Below the pieces are notes generated by a model. That model searched no databases. It had not been told where the DNA came from and saw nothing but the letters and a program-made list of their open reading frames with translations. Both the position numbers and the translations under genes were made by a program. From an uncultured Holdemanella sp. (lineage in GTDB: Bacteria > Bacillota_I > Bacilli_A > Erysipelotrichales > Erysipelotrichaceae): a stretch of DNA of 11,671 nt. The stretch lies in contig CAAEDN010000066.1 in the NCBI GenBank assembly GCA_900754615.1, positions 1 to 11,671 on the forward strand. The letters are read 5' to 3'. Numbering within the stretch: position 1 is the first letter of the stretch; each line of letters starts with the position of its first letter. This document shows positions 6,327 to 11,671 of the stretch, one piece after another.

Positions 6327-7016
6327 TTACCAGTTTGTCGCAATATCTAATTGAGTATCCGATGTATATGTAAAACTACCTGTATCACAGACAATGCCTT
6401 GTCCTAATGAAGTTTCTACAATCGAGCCTCTAGGATGCTTTCCTAAATCGGCTGCCACAATTACGTAATCCCCCAACATTTTTGCGCCATCCAAACGTAT
6501 CCAATATTCATCATTATTTCCCATGCCACGCATAATTGAAATAACACTACTCATATCTAGATTATAGTATGTTTCTTTTCCGCTAGGTCCATAGAAGACA
6601 CCAGCACTTGCACTTAATCCATTTTCATAGCCTACATACTGCATTAAAGATGGCTGTGTATTTATCGCTTTTGTAACCGCATCATAATTTGCTTGAACGA
6701 AATTTAAATCTTTCAATAGTTCTGGCTGTTCCAAAATCATTTCTTCTACACTTTTTGGCTCATTTTGTTTTTTGCTAGATTCCTTTTCGATATTTTGTAT
6801 CTGTTTTTCAAATTCCTTTTTTAAATCTTTTGTTGCATTCCCACGCATCAAAACATTCGAATCCGTCTGATTGCTTTTGGCATAAACTTTGTTTTCTTCC
6901 CCAATCACTGATGATGTTGTTAATAATGTTAATGCGAATGTTGATATCAACAAACCAGAAACGATTCCTTTTTTTACTGCATTGCTCTCAAAATTCTTTT
7001 CTTTTATAAAGTTCAA
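6327..7016 (-). CDS. Secreted protein with 3D/double-psi-beta-barrel-like C-terminal domain
   Basis: Numbered from TTG 7016 (229 residues), it has a basic N-terminus, a hydrophobic stretch at about 17-39 and a likely signal-peptidase site after VYA (44-46). A charged, probably helical segment follows (about 62-90), then a C-terminal domain from about 136. The end, with PRGSIVETSLGQGIVCDTGSF (195-215) and QLDIATNW (222-229), resembles the 3D (DPBB) domain of cell-wall lytic proteins, where DTG and a later D are conserved. A role in peptidoglycan is inferred, not shown. The start is uncertain. TTG 7016 lies four bases after GGAGG. ATG 7046 lacks a binding site. GTG 7088 would fall at or before the predicted transcription start. 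Confidence 0.75.
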   Translation of the reverse strand: MNFIKEKNFESNAVKKGIVSGLLISTFALTLLTTSSVIGEENKVYAKSNQTDSNVLMRGNATKDLKKEFEKQIQNIEKESSKKQNEPKSVEEMILEQPELLKDLNFVQANYDAVTKAINTQPSLMQYVGYENGLSASAGVFYGPSGKETYYNLDMSSVISIMRGMGNNDEYWIRLDGAKMLGDYVIVAADLGKHPRGSIVETSLGQGIVCDTGSFTYTSDTQLDIATNW

Positions 7017-7060
7017 AACTCCTCCAATCTTCCCCCTAGGCTTCATAAAATACGAAGCGT

Positions 7061-7087
7061 TGTTGTATATGAAAATGAAATACAACA
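7061..7087. repeat. 8-bp inverted repeat at the start of the 3D-like gene transcript
   Basis: TGTTGTAT and ATACAACA are perfect complements with an 11-base centre. They occupy about +1 to +27 of the transcript expected from the promoter at 7094-7121. The position matches that of the purA repeat, and the inner arms (GTAT...ATAC) are the same. Confidence 0.55.
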
Positions 7088-7093
7088 CTTAAA

Positions 7094-7121
7094 ACTATAC
7101 ACAATTTTAAAAAAAACGCAA
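7094..7121 (-). promoter_or_regulatory. Candidate promoter of the 3D-like gene
   Basis: Minus-strand TTGCGT (7116-7121) and TATAGT (7094-7099) are 16 bases apart. Transcription would start near 7087, giving an untranslated leader of about 70 bases to the TTG at 7016. The promoter lies just after the SGNH gene's terminator. Confidence 0.5.
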
Positions 7122-7129
7122 ATTTCGAT

Positions 7130-7169
7130 AAAAAAAGGCCATTTTCACCAAATAGTGGTGAATACGACC
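7130..7169 (-). terminator. Strong intrinsic terminator of the SGNH hydrolase gene
   Basis: On the minus strand an inner 7-bp stem (TTCACCA/TGGTGAA, five-base loop) is extended, past one A-A mismatch, by six more pairs (two G-U), and is followed by seven T. It separates the SGNH gene from the 3D-like gene. Confidence 0.93.
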
Positions 7170-7175
7170 CATTTT

Positions 7176-7925
7176 TTAATTATTTTCTTCTGTATTCATT
7201 GTCGCATCAATCATTTTTTGTGCCCACACAGGATATATGTCACGAACAAAGTGTATGCCATCTGGCTGATAGAATTCAGGATTTCCATTTTCAGTTACGC
7301 CTGTTACATCAATATATGTCCATCCATTCTTTTTACACATCTTCTTAAGCTGTGCATTATATTCATCTGTTTTACTCCAGCTTGGATTCTCTTCTAAAGT
7401 AGCTGCCGTAGGAGGAATAATAGAATTAATAAACACTTTTGCGTTTGGACAAATCTTTAAAGCCTCTTTGACTTTTTCTTCATAAAGATCCGCATAGGTT
7501 CCACCTTCTTTTTTTATTTGCAGTCCCATATCATTTACACCATATGAAAAGTAAAGCTTAGATGGATTGATTTGTTTTAACTGTTCGTTAAAATCTGAAA
7601 TATTTAAAATCGTATTACCGGCATTCGCAAATACAGCGTTCCATGGAAGAAATCCATATGTTCCAAATCCATATACACGTGAATCTCCATACAATGCATA
7701 ATCATCAAACATAGAGAATACATCTAATTTGCCTTCTTTAATTAACGTTGTTTTTTCTTCAATTCTTTTATTTGTTAATTTTTTAGACAGCTTCGTTGTT
7801 TTTAATGCTTCCTGCTCCTTAATATAGGCAACCCCTTCACTTGTATGTCCTTTTGATGTAAAGACAAAAATAAGTAGTATCAACACTAAAAATATAGCTG
7901 CTCCAACAATAATTTTCTTCTTCAT
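7176..7925 (-). CDS. Membrane-anchored extracellular SGNH/GDSL hydrolase
   Basis: 249 residues. An N-terminal KKK and a single hydrophobic helix (about 5-23) place the rest outside the cell, either anchored or released. The SGNH blocks are present: YGDSRVYGF (79-87, nucleophile Ser82), ANAGNT (100-105, oxyanion Gly), YGVND (128-132, Asn131) and PDGIHF (221-226, Asp222/His225 of the triad). Such enzymes are esterases or acyltransferases acting on cell-wall glycans. It faces a divergent operon encoding an AlgI-type MBOAT, which suggests a shared task: transferring or removing O-acyl groups on a surface polymer. AAGGGG and AGGA precede ATG 7925. It is transcribed alone, from an extended -10 promoter to a strong terminator. 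The exact substrate is unknown. Confidence 0.88.
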   Translation of the reverse strand: MKKKIIVGAAIFLVLILLIFVFTSKGHTSEGVAYIKEQEALKTTKLSKKLTNKRIEEKTTLIKEGKLDVFSMFDDYALYGDSRVYGFGTYGFLPWNAVFANAGNTILNISDFNEQLKQINPSKLYFSYGVNDMGLQIKKEGGTYADLYEEKVKEALKICPNAKVFINSIIPPTAATLEENPSWSKTDEYNAQLKKMCKKNGWTYIDVTGVTENGNPEFYQPDGIHFVRDIYPVWAQKMIDATMNTEENN

Positions 7926-7945
7926 TTCCTATCCCCTTTGGTGTA

Positions 7946-7951
7946 ATTATA
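7946..7951 (-). promoter_or_regulatory. Extended -10 promoter of the SGNH gene
   Basis: Minus-strand TGCTATAAT is a consensus -10 with the TGn extension; no convincing -35 is seen. The start would be near 7939, leaving a leader of about 14 bases that includes the ribosome-binding site. Confidence 0.65.
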
Positions 7952-8014
7952 GCACATTAAAATCATGCAAAGCATCCTATTTCATACTTTTTTAATATTC
8001 GTTACACATTTACA

Positions 8015-8043
8015 TGAACAATACCTCAATTTTATGCTACAAT
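8015..8043 (+). promoter_or_regulatory. Promoter of the DUF4358-MBOAT-DHHW operon
   Basis: TGAACA (8015-8020) and TACAAT (8038-8043) have 17-base spacing, and TGC before the -10 gives an extended -10. Transcription would start near 8050. The 8081 start codon follows a leader with AGAAGGAG at 8051-8058 and AGGGG at 8074-8078. The divergent SGNH promoter is about 65 bases away. Confidence 0.65.
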
Positions 8044-8080
8044 CAATTAGCAGAAGGAGTAAATTTATAGGTTAGGGGAT

Positions 8081-8569
8081 ATGAAAAAAAATATATATGT
8101 CATTTGTAAAGCTATTGTATTAGTATGTCTTATTGTACTTGTTTCATCGAATTTCAAAGTAGATAAAGACAGCAATGTCAAAATGGAAACGGTTCAAAAT
8201 AAGACAATTGAAAATGTAAAACTAGATGGATTTTCACAGTTGGATAATTTAAATATCAAAAGGTTTTTAGGTTTAGATCCATCACAATATGAAGGCTGCG
8301 TTTATTATAAGTCGGACGATGCCATGTCAGCTAGAGAATTTATTATTGTTAAATTCAAAGATCATTCGCAACAAGATACATTTCAAGAAATAATTGAAAA
8401 ACGTATCAATGACCAAAAAGGCATTTTCGAAGGATATGCACCAGACCAGGCAGAATTATTAAAAAATGCAGTCATTGACATTCATGGTAATTATGCGCTT
8501 TATGTTGTAAATGAAGATGCAACGAAAATGGATGATCAATTTGTAAAGGCATTGAGTGAGGGGGAATAA
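8081..8569 (+). CDS. DUF4358-like exported protein
   Basis: 162 residues with one N-terminal hydrophobic helix (about 5-22) and no lipobox, so a membrane-tethered or secreted small domain is expected. The middle and end contain REFIIVKFKD (85-94), EKRINDQKGIFEGYAPDQ (106-123) and VIDIHGNYALYVV (131-143). This is the pattern I recognise as DUF4358, a family often found beside MBOAT genes in Firmicutes. Its biochemical role is unknown; a structural or substrate-handling partner of the acyltransferase is an inference from position. It is first in the operon, with its stop three bases before the MBOAT start. The initiating AGGGG is only two bases from ATG 8081, suboptimal spacing that may mean weak translation. 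Confidence 0.8.
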   Translation: MKKNIYVICKAIVLVCLIVLVSSNFKVDKDSNVKMETVQNKTIENVKLDGFSQLDNLNIKRFLGLDPSQYEGCVYYKSDDAMSAREFIIVKFKDHSQQDTFQEIIEKRINDQKGIFEGYAPDQAELLKNAVIDIHGNYALYVVNEDATKMDDQFVKALSEGE

Positions 8570-8572
8570 AAT

Positions 8573-9952
8573 ATGGTATTTACGGATTTATTATTTTTAT
8601 TTTGTTTCTTACCCATCAGTGTTTTACTTTATAAAATCATAAAAAACATTAAAGTACAGAATATTCTATTGGTAGTACTCAGTTTATTATTTTATGCATG
8701 GGGCAATCCTGTACATGTTGTATTATTGATTCTATCTATATTATGGAACTATTTTACAGCACTCGAATTGAAAGATCAGGATGATGAAAAAGCGCGTAAA
8801 ATTATTTTAATTGTTGCGATTATTGTAGATCTACTTTTATTAGGTGTATATAAATATACAGGTTTTGTAATGAATATCCTTCACATTCAATCGAATATTA
8901 AAATAGCACTTCCTGTTGGACTTTCATTCTTTACTTTTAGTGAACTTTCTTATTTATTTGATGTCTATAACGGTAAGAGTCAGCCACAAAAAAATTTAGT
9001 TCTATATACTTTATATGTAAGTTTCTTTGGAAAAATCAGTATGGGACCTATCGTCTCTTATCATGATATGGAAAATCAACTAGAAAATCGCACTGTATCC
9101 AAGGCGCAATATGCTTCTGGAGTTGTTCTTTTTAGTAAAGGCTTAATCAAAAAGGTTTTGTTGGCCGATCAATTATCTTATGTATACTCTGTCTTAACGC
9201 CAAATCAATCTGTCTTAGGTGTATGGCTTTTGGCAATTTGTTACATGCTGCAAATTTACTTTGACTTTTCCGGCTATTCTGATATGGCCATTGGTTTATC
9301 AAGATTCTTTGGATTTGATTTTGCCCCCAACTTTGAACATCCATATACAGCCGTATCTGTACAGGATTTCTGGAGAAAGTGGCACATTTCATTATCAAGA
9401 TGGTTTAGAGATTACTTGTATATTCCTTTAGGTGGAAATCGAGTGGATCAAAAAACATACATTCGAAATATCTTCATAGTTTGGTTTAGTACTGGACTTT
9501 GGCATGGTGCAAACTGGACATTTATTGTCTGGGGATTATATTATGGATGTTTCTTATTATTAGAAAAATTCTTCTTAAAAGAAAAACTAGACAAACTTCC
9601 TAGATGGATTTCACGTATTTATACACTCTTTGTTGTATTGATTGGCTGGGTCTTCTTTATGAGTCCGAGTCTTGGTAGTGCTTTTTCAGTGATTGGAAAA
9701 ATGTTTGGCATTGGAGCTAAAGCATTCATTGATAATCAAGCTTCATTTATGCTTAAATCATATTTAATTCTATTTATATTTGCGATTCTTTTCAGCACAA
9801 AAATGTATGACAATCTACAGATTCTTATCTACAATAAGTTCAAAATAAAAGCTGTATATGCAACATGGGCTGTTTATATCATCATGTTGATTGTATGTAT
9901 CGCATTTATCGTAGGTGGAACATATCGTTCCTTCTTATACTTTGCATTCTAG
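8573..9952 (+). CDS. AlgI-like MBOAT family O-acyltransferase
   Basis: A 459-residue polytopic membrane protein with about ten hydrophobic segments, the usual length for AlgI/DltB/PatA-type enzymes. These move an acyl group from a cytoplasmic donor through the membrane for attachment to extracellular glycans. Signatures are ALPVGLSFFTFSELSYLFDVY (112-132), YFDFSGYSDMAIGLSRFFGF (229-248), FWRKWHISLSRWFRDYLYIP (266-285, with His271) and GLWHGANWTFIVWG (308-321, His311 being the invariant active-site histidine). GAGGGGGA precedes the start by seven bases. It sits between the DUF4358 and DHHW genes, so the three likely form one complex. The transferred group is probably acetyl; the acceptor is not known. 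DltB is less likely, since no dltA, dltC or dltD genes accompany it here. Confidence 0.95.
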   Translation: MVFTDLLFLFCFLPISVLLYKIIKNIKVQNILLVVLSLLFYAWGNPVHVVLLILSILWNYFTALELKDQDDEKARKIILIVAIIVDLLLLGVYKYTGFVMNILHIQSNIKIALPVGLSFFTFSELSYLFDVYNGKSQPQKNLVLYTLYVSFFGKISMGPIVSYHDMENQLENRTVSKAQYASGVVLFSKGLIKKVLLADQLSYVYSVLTPNQSVLGVWLLAICYMLQIYFDFSGYSDMAIGLSRFFGFDFAPNFEHPYTAVSVQDFWRKWHISLSRWFRDYLYIPLGGNRVDQKTYIRNIFIVWFSTGLWHGANWTFIVWGLYYGCFLLLEKFFLKEKLDKLPRWISRIYTLFVVLIGWVFFMSPSLGSAFSVIGKMFGIGAKAFIDNQASFMLKSYLILFIFAILFSTKMYDNLQILIYNKFKIKAVYATWAVYIIMLIVCIAFIVGGTYRSFLYFAF

Positions 9953-9971
9953 AAAGCCAGGTGATAGAAAT

Positions 9972-11114
9972 ATGAAACAAAAATATTCAGCCATCATGGC
10001 AAGCAGTCTAACAAAAATAATAAATATAGCTGTTATCGTTATTATGATTCTTAATATTGTCATTCCAGATCATAAACAATCTGAAACAGAAAACAGACCT
10101 CTGCAAACCTTTCCTTCTTTGAATATGGAGCATGTCTTATCCGGACAATATGGCAAGGATCTTAACACTTGGTTTTCAGATCAATTTATTTTCCGTGATC
10201 AGAACATTCACGTAAAATACTTGATTCAAAAATTTACTGGTGTTAAGGAAATTCAAGGTGTTTATCTAACAAAGCGTGGTTTGATTGAGAAAACATCTGA
10301 AGTTAATAAAAAACAATTAGATCGAAATTTAAAGGCAATCAATTCATTTAAAGAGAACAATCCAGATTTAAAAGTTGGTTTCATGTTGGCGCCTAATGCG
10401 GTAAGCATTGAAAAGGATAGTCTTCCTAAATCAGCCGATTGTCTTGATCAAAACAAACAGATGGATGACATTTATAATCGTATAGATGATTCCATCAAAA
10501 AAATTGATTTGCGTTCAACATTAGAAAAACATAAAGATGAGTATTTGTATTATAAAACAGACCATCACTGGACTTCACTTGCCTCTTATTATTCGTACCA
10601 GAAATTAGCATCTTCGTTTAAATTGGATAAAACAAATAAAAATGATTATAAAATCTATCCTGTAGCCGATTCATTTGAAGGTACATTGGCAAATAAAACA
10701 GGTAGCATGAATATCAAGGATGAAATTGATATTTATGTTCCAAAAACAAAAACAGATTATGTTGTAACTGATGAATCTACAAACAAAAAATCAAGAACGA
10801 TCTATCATTCAGAGGCATTAGAAACAAAAGATCAATATGCTGTATTCATGGGTGGAAATAAATCTTTATTCCATATCAATATAGACAATGATTCCAATAA
10901 ACATTTATTGTTGATCAAAGACTCTTATGCGAATAGTTTAATTCCATTTTTAATACCAGAATATGCATCTATCACTGTAATTGATCCACGTTATTATTTT
11001 GATGATTATACTCGATTAATTCAAAATGATTTAATTACAGACGTATTATTTATGTATAATTCCAATACATTTGTACAAGATACATCATTAGCTGATATGT
11101 TACAGGCACAATAA
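9972..11114 (+). CDS. DHHW family protein (AlgJ/AlgX-like SGNH-fold acyl-transfer partner of MBOAT)
   Basis: 380 residues anchored by one N-terminal helix (about 13-31) with the remainder outside the cell. Features are ENRPLQTFPSL (40-50, the conserved E-R-L-FP segment), KTDHHWTSLASYY (195-207, the DHHW motif giving Asp197/His199) and LLLIKDSYANSLIPFL (312-327, likely nucleophile Ser318). This matches the AlgJ/AlgX arrangement, in which a D-x-H motif and a later serine form the triad that accepts the acyl group from the MBOAT and passes it to the polymer. Translation is placed at 9972, six bases after AGGTGAT. An ATG at 9915 lies inside the MBOAT gene and would bury the signal anchor. It is 19 bases after the MBOAT stop and last in the operon. 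Confidence 0.92.
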   Translation: MKQKYSAIMASSLTKIINIAVIVIMILNIVIPDHKQSETENRPLQTFPSLNMEHVLSGQYGKDLNTWFSDQFIFRDQNIHVKYLIQKFTGVKEIQGVYLTKRGLIEKTSEVNKKQLDRNLKAINSFKENNPDLKVGFMLAPNAVSIEKDSLPKSADCLDQNKQMDDIYNRIDDSIKKIDLRSTLEKHKDEYLYYKTDHHWTSLASYYSYQKLASSFKLDKTNKNDYKIYPVADSFEGTLANKTGSMNIKDEIDIYVPKTKTDYVVTDESTNKKSRTIYHSEALETKDQYAVFMGGNKSLFHINIDNDSNKHLLLIKDSYANSLIPFLIPEYASITVIDPRYYFDDYTRLIQNDLITDVLFMYNSNTFVQDTSLADMLQAQ

Positions 11115-11117
11115 CCA

Positions 11118-11139
11118 AAAAGCAGAGATCTCTGCTTTT
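11118..11139 (+). terminator. Palindromic intrinsic terminator of the acylation operon
   Basis: A perfect 22-base palindrome (11 bases each side of 11128/11129) lies three bases after the DHHW stop. It would fold as an AGCAGA/TCTCGT-like stem: AGCAGA pairs with TCTGCT around GATC, flanked by A and T runs. It could stop transcription from either side, serving the minus-strand relics as well. Confidence 0.8.
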
Positions 11140-11171
11140 CTTATACCCATTAATTATCTAAAATATATTTT

Positions 11172-11342
11172 TTATTCCTTTTCTAATATTGATTTATAGT
11201 CCATTGACCGCAATTCACTTGTAATTACATTGACAAGATGATTTATTGAACGAGATTATTCAATTTTCTTTTGACAAACCCAACGATCCATTTTGGTGAA
11301 TTTTATCTTGACATTATCAATCTTTGTTTCTTGCTCGTTTAA
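11172..11342 (-). pseudogene. Stop-interrupted coding relic, family not recognised
   Basis: A single minus-strand frame runs from just after a TAG (11343-11345) to TAA at 11172-11174, broken only by TAA at 11256-11258. Its translation is protein-like and charged. It contains KIDNVKIKFTKMDRWV before the stop and SRSINHLVNVITSELRS after it. The second half faintly recalls ribbon-helix-helix antitoxin helices (RSIN...), and the first a coiled coil, but neither is secure. There is no start codon near its beginning. It is best read as the damaged end of a former small gene. Confidence 0.4.
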
Positions 11343-11361
11343 CTAATCGTACATTCACTTA

Positions 11362-11478
11362 TTAAACCCTTTTATAATCTTGTAATATATCATTTTTTAT
11401 TTCTTCTAATCTATCTCGGTTCTGTTCACTAAAATCGTTACATAAAGCTTTTAAAATATCCTCTAATGTATATATCAT
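11362..11478 (-). CDS. Possible 38-residue small protein
   Basis: An ATG at 11478 follows AAGGGG by eight bases, and candidate promoter hexamers lie upstream. The product begins MIYTLEDILKALCNDF, is rich in Glu, Lys, Asp and Ile, and is probably a single amphipathic helix with no signal or membrane segment. It resembles nothing I can name. It may be a real small protein. Equally it may be the intact N-terminus of a gene whose remainder decayed into the relic at 11172-11342, which starts in another frame about 20 bases downstream. The presence of both a ribosome-binding site and a promoter is the only support for expression. Confidence 0.4.
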   Translation of the reverse strand: MIYTLEDILKALCNDFSEQNRDRLEEIKNDILQDYKRV

Positions 11479-11506
11479 ACTAATAACCCCTTCTTTATTG
11501 GATTTT

Positions 11507-11536
11507 ATCATACTTCGGCTTTATTATAATGAACAA
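11507..11536 (-). promoter_or_regulatory. Candidate promoter of the 38-residue ORF
   Basis: Minus-strand TTGTTC (11531-11536) and TATGAT (11507-11512) are 18 bases apart, with the start codon about 30 bases downstream. The DNA here is very AT-rich, so similar hexamers can occur by chance. A TATAAT also occurs within the spacer. Confidence 0.3.
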
Positions 11537-11564
11537 TTGATTATCCGTATTATTAAAATCGCCA

Positions 11565-11671
11565 TTATTGAATTCCATTTTCAATTTCTTCAATGCGATT
11601 CAATACACTTCTATAGAATCCATAATCCGTATTTCTATAGCTATAATCTTCTGGCATTTCTACATTTGTAT
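11565..11671 (-). CDS. C-terminal end of an unidentified gene entering from the right edge
   Basis: A minus-strand frame is open from the window edge to a TAA at 11565-11567. About 35 codons are visible, with protein-like content: VEMPEDYSYRNTDYGFY followed by a helix-like end rich in Glu, Ile and Arg. No stop interrupts it, and the tail reads as a natural C-terminus, but the family is not recognisable from so little. A TAA-containing relic of a decayed gene cannot be excluded without the sequence beyond the edge. Confidence 0.45.
   Translation of the reverse strand, partial: TNVEMPEDYSYRNTDYGFYRSVLNRIEEIENGIQ

Larger units (their letters stand above)
11140..11671. other. Region without an intact recognisable gene
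   Basis: This stretch contains only short or broken minus-strand reading frames: a relic (11172-11342), a possible 38-codon ORF with its own signals (11362-11478) and the tail of a gene entering from the right (11565-11671). On the plus strand I see no frame with a start, a ribosome-binding site and useful length. The stretch is a decayed intergenic zone between the acylation operon and whatever lies beyond the window. Confidence 0.6.

Noticed and set aside
7939..8050. Riboswitch or leader peptide between the divergent surface genes
   Set aside because: The intergenic space is filled by the two extended -10 promoters and very short leaders; no conserved aptamer-like structure is visible.
8573..9952. 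DltB assignment for the MBOAT
   Set aside because: No dltA, dltC or dltD genes are adjacent and the partner is a DHHW/AlgJ-like protein, so the AlgI-type reading is preferred.
9915..9971. Longer start of the DHHW protein inside the MBOAT gene
   Set aside because: It has no binding site and would place 19 extra residues before the signal anchor; AGGTGAT supports 9972.

Overview
The window is AT-rich DNA from a low-GC Gram-positive bacterium (Bacillota). The evidence is strong GGAGG-type ribosome-binding sites, sigma-A-like promoters, many hairpin/poly-U terminators and a tRNA-Trp with an encoded CCA end. TGA is used as a stop, so this is not a UGA-Trp mollicute. The Rpn-family relic and the small secreted double-psi-barrel-like protein would suit an Erysipelotrichia-like gut or oral species. 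That placement is a guess from remembered family distribution, not a result.

Positions 1-6170 are mostly housekeeping metabolism on the minus strand. In transcription order, purA (AMP synthesis) has a consensus promoter and its own terminator. It is followed by an RpiR/MurR-type SIS regulator, then by a tightly overlapping operon of rpiA, a Gfo/Idh/MocA dehydrogenase and a Cof-type HAD phosphatase, which ends at a GNRA-loop terminator. Next come the relic of an Rpn/PD-(D/E)XK gene and the deoD-deoB pair, joined by an ATGA overlap; deoB runs off the left edge. Together deoD, deoB and rpiA move nucleoside-derived ribose phosphate into the pentose phosphate pool. A plus-strand tRNA-Trp gene diverges from purA and has its own promoter and terminator.

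Positions 6283-11140 encode cell-surface functions. A secreted protein with a 3D/double-psi-barrel-like C-terminus and a membrane-anchored SGNH hydrolase lie on the minus strand, each with its own terminator. Divergent from the SGNH gene is a three-gene plus-strand operon: a DUF4358-like exported protein, an AlgI-type MBOAT acyltransferase and a DHHW/AlgJ-like SGNH-fold protein. The set reads as a machine that moves acyl (probably acetyl) groups across the membrane onto an extracellular glycopolymer. It is the most interesting part of the window; its substrate is unknown.

Positions 11140-11671 hold no intact recognisable gene. There is a stop-interrupted coding relic, a possible 38-codon ORF with a ribosome-binding site and promoter, and the 3' end of a gene entering from the right edge, all on the minus strand. 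I saw no CRISPR array, insertion sequence or replication origin. No system here is clearly unprecedented; the acylation locus and a set of promoter-proximal inverted repeats are the best candidates for follow-up.
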